The notes under the pieces are model-generated. The model was given only the letters and a program-made list of their open reading frames with translations, was not told the origin of the DNA and did no database searches. Positions 34,054 to 42,421 of a DNA stretch of 64,000 bases are shown here, in pieces. The DNA lies in the NCBI RefSeq assembly GCF_042684645.1, contig NZ_JBHULV010000014.1:1-64000 (forward strand). Reading direction: 5' to 3'. A program made the position numbers and the translations under genes. The DNA comes from Pseudopedobacter alpinus (GTDB taxonomy: Bacteria; Bacteroidota; Bacteroidia; Sphingobacteriales; Sphingobacteriaceae). Numbering within the stretch: the first letter of the stretch is position 1; the number at the start of each line of letters is the position of its first letter.

Positions 34054-35322
34054 CTAAGAATTACTGATATCCTCTAAAGTCATCGGTACCAACTTCTTCG
34101 TCTTAAACCACGTAACCCCAGCAACCAATAAAGTCATAGATCCCCCAAAAACTATAGCCGGAACGGTACGCATTAATTTAGCGGTTAAGCCCGATTCAAA
34201 CTGACCAATTTCATTGGAAGAACCAATAAACATGCTGTTTACCGCAGAAACCCTTCCTCTCATTTCATCAGGCGTTAAAAGTTGTAAAATAGTTGAGCGA
34301 ATAATCACACTCACGCTGTCAAAAGCGCCTTCTAAAAATAAGAAGAATAAAGTGAGGTAAAAATTAGTAGAAAGTCCATAACAAATAATCGATACACCAA
34401 ACCCTGTAACCGCAATCAGTAAGTTTCGCCAAGGTTTACCCATAGGAGAAAACCTCGTCATCAATAACATGGTTAAAACAGCACCAACTGCCGGCGCAGC
34501 TCTCAGGAAACCAAATTCGGTGGCACCAACATGTAAAATCTCTGTTGCAACTACTGGAATTAATGCAACTGCACCGCCAAAGAAAACAGAAAATAAATCG
34601 AGACTTAAAGCGCCAACTAGCATTTTTGTTTTAAATACAAAACGCAACCCTTCTGATAAGCTTTGGTATATGCTAGTAGTTGGAATATAAGTTGCGGGTC
34701 TGCTTTTAATAAAAAATGTAGCTATAAAAGAGATGGCTAAGCAAACAATAATAAAAATAAAAGTATCGTGAATGCCAGAAAAACCATAGAGCAAGCCTCC
34801 AATTGCAGGACCAATAATAGAAGCTGTTTGCCAAGCAGAACTATTCCAAGTGGAAGAATTAGGGTAATGTTCTCTGGGAATCATTAGGGCCATTAAGGAG
34901 AATGAAGTTGGAGCGTAAAACCCTCTTGCAATACCATTTACAAAAATCATTAAGTAAATAATATAAATGAGGTTAGATTGCCTTAATTGTACGGTTACCG
35001 ATGGTAATGTGACTACAAAAAGCACAGTTGAAGAGAGTAGAATAAGTGCGACAACCCTATTCAATAAAACTTTTTTATTAGATTTATCCGCAACATAACC
35101 GCCGTATAAAGCGATACCAATAGCAGGAATGGCTTCTGCTAAACCCACTAAACCTAAAGAAAATGGGTCTTTTGTAAGGTTATAAATATACCAACCAATT
35201 ACCACCCCTTGCACTTGGTAGCCAATGGTTAAAAAAAAACGCATCAACAGAAACGACCGAAATTCGGGGTATCTTAATGCAATGTATGGGTCTTTTTTTA
35301 GGGATTGTGGAGCTGCTTCCAA
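34054..35322 (-). CDS. MFS transporter
   Basis: The 422-residue inner-membrane permease of the major facilitator superfamily has about twelve hydrophobic segments, an N-terminal YPEFRSFLLMRFFLTIGYQVQGV and the loop motif GGYVADKSNKKVLL between helices 2 and 3. The ARGFYAPTSFSLMALMIPREHYPNSSTWNS segment is typical of the enterobactin-exporter/MFS-3 type group. Substrate unknown; an exporter is likeliest. It is the only gene in a repeat-rich region. Confidence 0.85.
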   Translation of the reverse strand: MEAAPQSLKKDPYIALRYPEFRSFLLMRFFLTIGYQVQGVVIGWYIYNLTKDPFSLGLVGLAEAIPAIGIALYGGYVADKSNKKVLLNRVVALILLSSTVLFVVTLPSVTVQLRQSNLIYIIYLMIFVNGIARGFYAPTSFSLMALMIPREHYPNSSTWNSSAWQTASIIGPAIGGLLYGFSGIHDTFIFIIVCLAISFIATFFIKSRPATYIPTTSIYQSLSEGLRFVFKTKMLVGALSLDLFSVFFGGAVALIPVVATEILHVGATEFGFLRAAPAVGAVLTMLLMTRFSPMGKPWRNLLIAVTGFGVSIICYGLSTNFYLTLFFLFLEGAFDSVSVIIRSTILQLLTPDEMRGRVSAVNSMFIGSSNEIGQFESGLTAKLMRTVPAIVFGGSMTLLVAGVTWFKTKKLVPMTLEDISNS

Positions 35323-35502
35323 TGAATGTAATTAAATTTAAGCAAAGCAACAGAATAATAAAGGACTTAGCAAATGAAATTTAAGATCAAATATTCTGCT
35401 TATAAGAAAAAACTTCATCTTTAATGGAATGAAAGGTCTCTTAATGTTAAGAGCTTTTTAACTCAATTATCCTAAAAGCAACCCCCTTTATAAACCGCTA
35501 AA

Positions 35503-36250
35503 TTCCGCCTTGGCGGTTGCGGTAAAGAAATAGAAGTTTTAGCACTTCCATTGTAGCAACTGGCGCAGCGGAGAGTTTTTTGGTTACTTTTTTGCGGAAA
35601 ATTGCGAAGCACTCTTGAATGCCTAAAAATAAAATTAAGAAACAATGAAAAAAAGTCACTAGCCCTTATGCCCAGGCAGGGTCTCTCAAATGGGAACCCT
35701 GCGTTTTATTAAGTTTGTGCTACTTATTTTGTGATTTCACAAGAAACCTGTCCGCTCCTTGTATTATGGAAAAGCCTCACCCCAGCCCTCTCCAAAGGAG
35801 AGGAGCGCTTATCAATTGGAAAATCTGTAGTTCAATAAAGTCATAATTCTTATATTATAGCATCCCGTCACTTTGAATGCAATGGAAGATCACACAAGCA
35901 AGGTAAATAAATACAAAATAAAGAGCAATATCACTAAACCAAAATTCCCTAAAAGTAATAGCCATTCGTTACTGTCAAATTCCGCCTTGTTTTATGCGGT
36001 GGAGATGCAGAAATTAAAGCAATACCTTTGTATCAGAAAACGCCTGCCTACCGCAGGCAGGCAGCGGAGAGTTTTTTCTCATTGTCTATTGTTTTTTAAA
36101 GGAGTTCAAGTGTTCGCTATCGCTCGGGTTTGGTTACTTTTCTCAGCTGCTGGAAAATTGCGAAGCACTCTTGAATGCCTAAAAATAAAATTAAGAAACA
36201 ATGAAAAAAAGTTACTAGCCTTTCCGCCGGCAATGAGGCGGGAGGATTCC
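35503..36250. repeat. Mosaic intergenic repeats between MFS and carbamoyltransferase genes
   Basis: Gene-free stretch built from blocks seen elsewhere in the window. A ~70-bp segment (GGAAAATTGCGAAGCACTC through to AAAAAAAGT) occurs at 35593-35660 and again at about 36143-36212. The GCAGGCAGGCAG palindrome recurs at 36042-36064 and the TTTCCGCCGGCAATGAGGCGGG block at 36220-36241. The remainder of 35323-36412 holds an AT-rich MFS upstream region and a CCCCCTCCAAAGGGGG palindrome near 36313. I see no gene in it. Confidence 0.65.
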
Positions 36251-36412
36251 AACCTAAAATGGAATTCCATCAGATTAAAGCAAAATACACTATAGACGAT
36301 AACCTCCTCAACCCCCTCCAAAGGGGGATACTTGTATTGTTGAAAGAAAACAACCAATGTTCTCCCTAATCCCTCCTAATAAACCCAACGAATTTCCCCC
36401 TAATGAACTTAT

Positions 36413-38143
36413 TTAGAGAACCCTACTCACCACAATATCACCCATTACCAACATATCCATTTTGGTTCTTAAATAGCAAGCTAAAGCCTCCTCAGGTTTG
36501 TTAACAATAGGTTCGTTTTCGTTAAAAGAAGTGTTCAATAAAATAGGAACACCTGTTTTTTGTCTAAAATTCTCTATTAAACCATAGTATTTTGGTTCTA
36601 CATTTTTATCAACGGTTTGTAAGCGTCCGGTGCCATCTACATGAGTTACAGCAGGTATAGCAGCATGTTTCTCTTTTTTGATAGGGAATACTTTCTCCAT
36701 AAATGGAACTTCATCAACAACTTCAAAATATTCTGCCACATATTCTTTTAAAATGGAAGGCGCAAAAGGTCTAAAAGATTCTCTTCGTTTTATTTTTGCA
36801 TTTAAAATTTCTTTTGCATCTGCTCTTCTAGGGTCGGCAATAATAGAACGATGCCCTAAAGCTCTTGGACCAAATTCTGCTCTGCCTTGAAACCAGCCTA
36901 CCACACCAGAGTTAATTAGGCAATCACTTACCCTATTAAATAAAGCTTCACCTTCTAATTTTTCGTAAGCAATATTTTGACTTTCTAAAACAGAAATAAT
37001 TTCTTCATTAGAAAACTGACTTCCTAAATATCCATGATTGGTAATGGGTAATCTTGGTTTTTCTAAAACCTGATTATAAATCCATAAAGCAGCACCTAAA
37101 CAAGTTCCAGCATCATGCCCAGCAGGAGGGATGTATAACTTCTCAAAAGTCGTATTTGCTAAAATTTTGCCATTTGCTACCGAGTTTTGGGCTACACCAC
37201 CAGCTATGCAAATATTTTTTAAACCGGTACTTTTGTGCAGATGATTTAACATATGAAAAATCAATTCTTCTGTAATTCTTTGAATAGAAGCCGCTAAATC
37301 TTTATGATATTGAGATAATGGTTCGTCTTTCTGGCGCAAAGGACCAAATTTATCAATCAAATGTTGAGTGTAAAGACTATCCATGTGTGGCACACCACCT
37401 TCCCAAGCCATTTGTACACCATTTTTAGGATGGTTAAAATAATCTAAGTTCAATTCGAAAAGCCCGTTGTCTTTAAAAATCAGAACATCTTTGAGTTGAT
37501 CAACATATTTTGGCTCGCCATAGGGCGCTAAGCCCATTATCTTATATTCATCGCCATAATGTGGAAATCCCAAATATTGGGTAAAAGTGGTATAAAATAC
37601 ACCAGCAGAGTGTGGATAAGACACGGTATCTAACACCGTAATTTTAGTGCCTTTACCAGTAGCAATCATGGTAGAAGAATAATCTCCAAAACCATCAATA
37701 GATAAAATGGCAGCCTCCTCAAAATCAGATGCAAAGAAAGCACTCGCTAAATGACTTCTATGGTGTTCTACATTAATAATTTGAGCTTTTAATACAGATT
37801 TTTCAATTTTAAAATGACTGATGATTTCATCCTCAATGCTGGCAGCTTTCTTTAGATTTTTAGCCCTATTGAGCATATTGCTCATGCTTAACCTATTTTT
37901 TAAGGCAGTGAAAACTTTTTTACTAAAATTAGCCTTTGGGTCTCTAGAAATCCCAATATAATCAACATCGCTAATGCTGATACCAGCTTCTTTTAAACAA
38001 AATTCTATGGCAATGGTAGGGAAACCAGCCCAATGTTTAATACGTCTAAAACGTTCCTCTTCTGCGGCAGCAATTAATTGGTCGTTATGGTAGATACAAG
38101 CTGAAGCATCAGCATGGTAAGCGTTAATTCCTAGGATATACAT
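36413..38143 (-). CDS. NodU/CmcH-family O-carbamoyltransferase
   Basis: The 576-residue enzyme transfers a carbamoyl group from carbamoyl phosphate to a hydroxyl, usually on a sugar. The ASKHA-fold N-terminal part has LGINAYHADASACIY, the metal-ligand EHHRSHLASAFFASDFEEA and LSIDGFGDYSSTM; the C-terminal part has GAARFGPRALGHRSI-like GRAEFGPRALGHRSIIADPR and LLNTSFNENEPIV. Length is standard. It is the last gene of the leftward polysaccharide island and probably decorates its glycan. Confidence 0.9.
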   Translation of the reverse strand: MYILGINAYHADASACIYHNDQLIAAAEEERFRRIKHWAGFPTIAIEFCLKEAGISISDVDYIGISRDPKANFSKKVFTALKNRLSMSNMLNRAKNLKKAASIEDEIISHFKIEKSVLKAQIINVEHHRSHLASAFFASDFEEAAILSIDGFGDYSSTMIATGKGTKITVLDTVSYPHSAGVFYTTFTQYLGFPHYGDEYKIMGLAPYGEPKYVDQLKDVLIFKDNGLFELNLDYFNHPKNGVQMAWEGGVPHMDSLYTQHLIDKFGPLRQKDEPLSQYHKDLAASIQRITEELIFHMLNHLHKSTGLKNICIAGGVAQNSVANGKILANTTFEKLYIPPAGHDAGTCLGAALWIYNQVLEKPRLPITNHGYLGSQFSNEEIISVLESQNIAYEKLEGEALFNRVSDCLINSGVVGWFQGRAEFGPRALGHRSIIADPRRADAKEILNAKIKRRESFRPFAPSILKEYVAEYFEVVDEVPFMEKVFPIKKEKHAAIPAVTHVDGTGRLQTVDKNVEPKYYGLIENFRQKTGVPILLNTSFNENEPIVNKPEEALACYLRTKMDMLVMGDIVVSRVL

Positions 38144-38151
38144 TCAATATA

Positions 38152-38610
38152 TTAAATTTCACCAGATTTTTTTAAAATTTGATTTTCTAATTCTGATGTG
38201 ATATGAAAATTTGTTATTTTTATTTTATCAATTATTGCCTTTACAGAGGCTAACTTACCCATTTTTTTTGCAATTATAAGTAAACCTAAAGTTCCTGTAT
38301 AAAGCAAATTTAAATTTGCTGCTAATTTTCTAGCTTTTAAATCGTCTAAAATAACTAAAGCATTTTTTTGCTCAAAAGCTAGCGCTATTGAGCTAGCTTC
38401 TCCTAAATCAACGGTTGCATTTAATATTGTTAAAAGGTCATTATTTATTGGATTTGATATCATAATCCATCCAGGTAATTGATTTCCAAACTCTAAAGCT
38501 ACCACGGAAGTAATATGGACAGTAATGAAAATATCCTTTAAAAGGTTTAAATGCCCAATTTTATGTAAAAGAATTAAACAGCTGGTATCAGCTATAATAA
38601 TTTTTTGCAT
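38152..38610 (-). CDS. PIN-like DUF3368 toxin component
   Basis: The 152-residue PIN-fold protein has the first acidic residue in IIADTSCLILLHKIG, a middle DLGEASSIALAFEQ motif with catalytic acids and ALVILDDLKARKLA. The family is paired with UPF0175 antitoxins and is predicted to be a ribonuclease toxin. Its start overlaps the antitoxin gene by 23 nt, so expression is coupled. Confidence 0.8.
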   Translation of the reverse strand: MQKIIIADTSCLILLHKIGHLNLLKDIFITVHITSVVALEFGNQLPGWIMISNPINNDLLTILNATVDLGEASSIALAFEQKNALVILDDLKARKLAANLNLLYTGTLGLLIIAKKMGKLASVKAIIDKIKITNFHITSELENQILKKSGEI

Positions 38611-38830
38611 TTTCCAAATCTTGATTTAAGTCTTCGGGAGCATAGTTAAATACAGATACCTTATAATTAGCAAGTAGTTCCATAAATGTAGACTTGGAAT
38701 AACCTGCTAAATCTGCGGCTTGCCCTAAAGATAGTTTACCAATATCATAAAGCTGGGCAGCTAAAGCAGTATTGATATCTTTCGAACTTAAATCGAGAGA
38801 ATCTGGAAGCTCTATGGTTAATGTTTTCAT
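38588..38830 (-). CDS. UPF0175-type antitoxin
   Basis: The product is 80 residues from the ATG at 38830 (a TTG at 38833 adds one). The N-terminal beta strand (MKTLTIELPDSL) and the helix-turn-helix-like LSLGQAADLAGYSKSTFMELLANY match the UPF0175 family, which neutralises DUF3368/PIN toxins. The -7 box TATTTTTG (38835-38842) lies 4 nt from the ATG. Confidence 0.8.
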   Translation of the reverse strand: MKTLTIELPDSLDLSSKDINTALAAQLYDIGKLSLGQAADLAGYSKSTFMELLANYKVSVFNYAPEDLNQDLENAKNYYS

Positions 38831-38834
38831 CAAT

Positions 38835-38842
38835 CAAAAATA
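38835..38842 (-). promoter_or_regulatory. -7 box of the UPF0175-DUF3368 module
   Basis: Reads TATTTTTG on the minus strand, 4 nt from the ATG, so the operon mRNA should start at or next to the start codon. Confidence 0.4.
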
Positions 38843-38910
38843 CTAAATGTTTTATATGTTATTAGCCTTTATTTTGTTTCTAATTAAATTTGATTATTAT
38901 ACAAATTTAA

Positions 38911-39070
38911 GAGCCTGTTTAAAATTTATCTAATAATTTGTTTATGCTTATTTTTGGCTGCAACTTCGTTAAATTTTTCTAGATAGCTTCCGGCTATCTC
39001 TACAAAATTTGCCTTGTTTCGCTCAAAAATAATCTATAAACATTTTTACAATACAAATTTAAACAGGCTC
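38911..39070. mobile_element. MITE-like element, copy 2
   Basis: The 160-bp element begins GAGCCTGTTTAAA and ends TTTAAACAGGCTC, a perfect 13-bp terminal inverted repeat, flanked by TAA (38908-38910 and 39071-39073). The halves are imperfect inverted copies with a central AGATAGC-TTCCG-GCTATCT hairpin. Close relative of copy 1 at 22315-22524. Confidence 0.8.
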
Positions 39071-39084
39071 TAAGTCAAATAAAA

Positions 39085-39945
39085 CTAAATGGTATTCCTT
39101 TTACTTTTTAACTCGTAAATTTTGGCATCCACTAAAAAACGGAACCAAAATCCTTGTAAAAAGTGAAATACTAATCCAGTTTTTCCATCTAAAAATCCCA
39201 ATTTAAAAAAGTATCTAATGATGAAATAAACAAAGGGGCGAACAAATAGTGGGAATTTTTCGTAAATAGACTTAGAAAACCTTCTTCTTTGTTGCGCATT
39301 GCCTGTAAATTTAGCTTGCACTAATTCTTCTTTATTATTTTTTGAATAGGCCGAAATTTGGTCCTCTGCTTCTAAAGTTGCCCATCTATTATGTCTTTCT
39401 GTAAAAGAGTTTAAAGAGTCTGTTAAAGTATCAATCATATCAGATTTGATGGTAGCACATTGTCCTTCTACCACAAAATGCTGATCGTACAACTTATCTT
39501 CACAATAGCCAAAACCTCTTCTAAATAGTATGGCATGATAAACTGGGTAATGCCCCCCATACTTTATCCACTTACCCAAAAATATAGTTCTTCTACTGAT
39601 CAGAAATCCATTGATACTTTCTGCTATAGTATTGGAGAAAATTTGCTCAATTTCTTTAGATAGCTCCTCAGTCATCCTATGGTCTGCATCCATATTCAAA
39701 ACCCATGGAGTGTTTATAGGTAGGTTTTGTAGCGCCCAATTTCTTTGTTGCCCATAATTTTGAAAAGGGTGATGAGAAATATGTACCTTATATTTTTCTG
39801 CTATACTTAAGGTAGCATCTGTTGATCCAGAATCTACCAAAAAAACAGAACAGTTTAATGCTGAAATACTTTTTAAGCAAGCTTCAATGTTCTTTTCCTC
39901 ATTATGTGTAAGAATGATAATGGAAAGCGCATCTTTAATCAACAT
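39085..39945 (-). CDS. GT2 glycosyltransferase, WaaE/KdtX-like
   Basis: The 286-residue GT-A enzyme has SIIILTHNEEKNIEACLKSI at the N-terminus, VDSGSTDATLSIA, and the metal-binding DxD-type motif in NMDADHRM. The C-terminal half has a hydrophobic patch (VRPFVYFIIRYFFKLGF) and a KTGLVFHFLQGFWF segment. It resembles enzymes adding a hexose to lipopolysaccharide core or undecaprenyl-linked glycans. Its start overlaps the preceding glycosyltransferase fragment by 11 nt. Confidence 0.85.
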   Translation of the reverse strand: MLIKDALSIIILTHNEEKNIEACLKSISALNCSVFLVDSGSTDATLSIAEKYKVHISHHPFQNYGQQRNWALQNLPINTPWVLNMDADHRMTEELSKEIEQIFSNTIAESINGFLISRRTIFLGKWIKYGGHYPVYHAILFRRGFGYCEDKLYDQHFVVEGQCATIKSDMIDTLTDSLNSFTERHNRWATLEAEDQISAYSKNNKEELVQAKFTGNAQQRRRFSKSIYEKFPLFVRPFVYFIIRYFFKLGFLDGKTGLVFHFLQGFWFRFLVDAKIYELKSKRNTI

Positions 39946-40672
39946 GGTACATTAATTTATATTTTGAGGCTAAAGATGTGAAATCTTTATAGGTTTTAAA
40001 AGTTAAACCTTGGGTGTGCGTAAAATGCTGAAGCTCTTTTAATAAAGAATCAACATCATGTTGGTGCGTTAAACCTAATTCATTTTTAACCACAAACTGA
40101 GCCAAACCAACTTTATCTGAAATTAAGACAGGCGTACCTACAGCCAAACTTTCTATCACTACGTTGGCAAAATTTTCATTATAGGAAGGGAGTACAAAAA
40201 GATCATTTTCTGCCAATAGCTTAAATTTTTCATCACCATATACTGCGCCCACCCAATTTATACAATCTTCAAGCCCTAAGTTCTTTACTTTCAACTTTAA
40301 ACTTTCAACATATTCAATGTCACCTTCTCCCACAATACTCAGTTGAAAAGGAAAATCAACTAAAGCCAAAGCTTCCAAAAGCAGCTCTATTCCTTTTTTA
40401 TGATGTATCCTAGATAAAAAAATCAATTTTAAGGTCCCATCATATACCCTATCCCTAAGAGGTAAATTAGCAGGTACTTTCACAATATTGTGAATTATAA
40501 AAATGAACCTTTTCTCCTTAATATTTCCTCTTCCTTCTAAATTCTTAACTTTCCACCTTCTACTTCCAACCTCCGATAGTATATTACTGAATTCTGAATC
40601 AAAGCTTTCAATTCCTTTATCCCCCTCCACTTCTATCTGCGGACTGCGGCCTCCCGACTTTCCACTTTCCAC
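39935..40672 (-). pseudogene. GT4 glycosyltransferase, C-terminal half after frameshift
   Basis: Its 245-codon ORF carries the nucleotide-sugar-binding Rossmann domain of a GT4 enzyme: LKLIFLSRIHHKKGIELLLEAL, FQLSIVGEGD, and the donor-site motif LPSYNENFANVVIESLAVGTPVLISD. The first ~70 codons are low-complexity sequence translated from a heptamer array and do not resemble a GT N-terminus. The missing N-terminal half is the ORF at 40633-41394, overlapping by 40 nt in another frame. It may be a phase-variable gene in the off state rather than a dead one. Confidence 0.75.
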
Positions 40673-40730
40673 TTTCCACCATTATCATTGTTAATTCCTC
40701 TTTGCTCTTTGTTCTTTACTCTTTCTTCTA
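40535..40730. repeat. Heptanucleotide repeat arrays at the GT frameshift
   Basis: On the plus strand the segment breaks into 7-mers: CCTCCAC, TTCTATC, TGCGGAC, TGCGGCC, TCCCGAC, then TTTCCAC three times (40624-40679 in perfect register). Then TCCTCTT, TGCTCTT, TGTTCTT, TACTCTT, TCTTCTA (40696-40730), and a weaker block from 40535. The junction of the two GT half-ORFs (40633-40672) lies inside the first array. Confidence 0.85.
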
Positions 40731-41394
40731 AATCCCCCTCCATCAAATCCACAACTTTCACTTTCTCTTGATCGCCAAAAACCTGCATCACCATTTCATC
40801 AGCTTCCATTTGAGTAGTCGCATGAAAATCGCAATTCTTTAGCAAAAACTTACCTATCAGTTGATGAAATATTTTTTTGCCTCTGCTAAAAGTATAATCC
40901 CCCAACATCCCTCTAGGTGAAACAATAGGCTTAATTCCTTTTATCAAACAAATGAATACAGCACCCATACTCACTAGGTTCCACCAGGCGTGTATGTGTA
41001 TCACCTCAAATTGCCTCGCTGTTTTCCATAAATACCATAAAAGACTAGGGGAGAAATGACTATGGTCTTTAGTGATACGCTTAAAGTATTGAACTGATAC
41101 GCCTTCTACTATTTTTTCTTCTCCATTTTGATAAGGTAATTCTTCTTTACCATTAGCTAAAGTAGTATAAACTGTTACCTTGAAATTTGACTTTTGACTT
41201 CCGCCTTCAGACTTCGGACTTTCATTATCCATTGACTTCCTACATTCACCTTCGGACTCCGGACTAATAGCTTCCGACTTCTGACTTCCGTCTTCCGGCT
41301 TTATTAAAGCTTCACACAAGGCAGCCACCGAATAAATAGGTCCGCCATAAATGAAAGCAGGTTTGTAAGACGCTGTAATGTGAAGGATTTTCAA
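40633..41394 (-). pseudogene. GT4 glycosyltransferase, N-terminal half before frameshift
   Basis: The 253-codon ORF starts at TTG (41394), with the acceptor-binding N-domain of a GT4 enzyme: ILHITASYKPAFIYGGPIYSVAALCEALI, FEVIHIHAWWNLVSMGAVF, PIVSPRGMLGDYTFSRGKK, FHATTQMEADEM. Residues about 32-70 are an insertion encoded by heptamer repeats (QKSE, KSEGGSQKS type). After VMQVFGDQEKVKVV it enters a second array and stops. The donor domain is in the ORF at 39935-40672. The stop of the zeta-like gene overlaps its TTG start by 3 nt. Confidence 0.75.
41186..41300. repeat. Heptanucleotide repeat array in the GT N-terminal half
   Basis: On the plus strand there are 14 heptamers with consensus TCNGACT: five in 41186-41220 (TTTGACT, TTTGACT, TCCGCCT, TCAGACT, TCGGACT) and nine in perfect register in 41238-41300. 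They are separated by 17 irregular bases. Confidence 0.85.
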
Positions 41395-42014
41395 GATTTG
41401 ATCAGTTTAACTAAATTAGGGAGATACAAAATTACCCAAGTAGGCAAATCCGCGTAGTTTATAGATTCTTTAACTGCATTATTTCTGAATAAAATTAATG
41501 ATTTATGTATGGTTAAAGAGGTATCTACAATTTCTAAAGAATCAAATAAGTTTAAGTGGTCATCAACTTTTCTTAGATTACCATAAAAATTTTCTGTTAA
41601 TGTAATTCTGTCAACATAGTGGCCTCCCTCAACTGCTCTAATCAATACTCTTTGAACTGAAAGTTCTATATCAGTTAAACCAAAAAAAACAAAATGAACT
41701 TCATAGCCTGCTTTTTTGAATATTTTAGGTAAAATCCAGCTACTTTCTAATGAAAAGTGCCCTTCATAAGCAAAATCTATTTTTTGATCTAGTGCATTTT
41801 TAACTAAAGAATCTAATAATTCATCAACATAATTGGATGCAAGTTCTTTGATTTGTTTTTCTGATCTTAAACCTTTCCTCCATAAAAGAGATCTTTTTAC
41901 AAGATATTCTTTATCTCCATCAAATATGTCGCCATGATATTGGTTAAGATAGGAGAATCCAACTGTTGATTTACCAGCACCATTAGAACCTGTTATGATG
42001 AAAAGTTTTGGCAA
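41391..42014 (-). CDS. Zeta-toxin-like P-loop kinase
   Basis: The 207-residue P-loop NTPase has the Walker A ITGSNGAGKSTVGF at the N-terminus and a FAYEGHFSLESSW segment that resembles the conserved region of zeta-type kinases. The middle (YEVHFVFFGLTDIELSVQRVLIRA) fits the zeta/AAA_33 fold, which in toxins phosphorylates UDP-N-acetylglucosamine. Toxicity is not shown. It is 1 nt from the 85-residue partner gene, as in a toxin-antitoxin pair. Confidence 0.7.
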   Translation of the reverse strand: MPKLFIITGSNGAGKSTVGFSYLNQYHGDIFDGDKEYLVKRSLLWRKGLRSEKQIKELASNYVDELLDSLVKNALDQKIDFAYEGHFSLESSWILPKIFKKAGYEVHFVFFGLTDIELSVQRVLIRAVEGGHYVDRITLTENFYGNLRKVDDHLNLFDSLEIVDTSLTIHKSLILFRNNAVKESINYADLPTWVILYLPNLVKLIKS

Positions 42015-42015
42015 A

Positions 42016-42273
42016 CTAAATTAAAGAGAATGATGTTCTTAATTCATTTGCTTCTAATGTTGAAAGTTTCTCTAAAGTTTGAAATTCGATACCGGATTTG
42101 GAAACTGCAACTTTGGTAATCGTTCCATCAGGATATTCTAGGTAACATGTATTTTTTTCAATTTCCTCGGTATTTATCATAAAAGGTAAACCCATGCTTA
42201 ATCTTTTTTTTCGTAATTGAAGAACAGCTTTAGTTCCGTTTCTGCTACTTTGATGTAAATGCGGATTTATCAT
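42016..42273 (-). CDS. Small protein paired with the zeta-like kinase
   Basis: The 85-residue product has a basic N-terminal region (NPHLHQSSRNGTKAVLQLRKKR), then a beta-hairpin-like stretch (CYLEYPDGTITKVAVS). I do not recognise the family. Position immediately before the zeta-like gene, and shared promoter, suggest an antitoxin or substrate partner. A -7 box TATATTTG is at 42290-42297. Confidence 0.55.
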   Translation of the reverse strand: MINPHLHQSSRNGTKAVLQLRKKRLSMGLPFMINTEEIEKNTCYLEYPDGTITKVAVSKSGIEFQTLEKLSTLEANELRTSFSLI

Positions 42274-42289
42274 ATTTAAAGAATATAAT

Positions 42290-42297
42290 CAAATATA
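42290..42297 (-). promoter_or_regulatory. -7 box for the zeta-like pair
   Basis: Reads TATATTTG on the minus strand, 16 nt upstream of the ATG at 42273. Confidence 0.35.
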
Positions 42298-42326
42298 AGC
42301 ATATTTTAATTTTGAAAACAAATAGG

Positions 42327-42410
42327 TTAAATAAAAGCAGCCACCGAATAAATAGGTCCGCCATAAATAAAGGCGGGTTTGTAAGATGCTGGAATGTTGA
42401 GATTTTTCAA
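42327..42410 (-). pseudogene. Remnant copy of the GT4 gene's 5' end
   Basis: This 28-codon ORF begins with TTG and encodes a near-duplicate of the first 25 residues of the glycosyltransferase at 41394 (SYKPAFIYGGPIYSVAA is identical), then stops after two unrelated residues. The duplicated stretch brackets the zeta-like pair together with the intact gene start. Confidence 0.8.
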
Positions 42411-42421
42411 AAAAAAATTAT

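Noticed and set aside
33659..34057. 132-codon ORF
   Set aside because: Second translation of the same repeat family, running into the MFS gene end.
35873..36295. 140-codon ORF
   Set aside because: Built from mosaic repeat blocks that also occur elsewhere in other frames.
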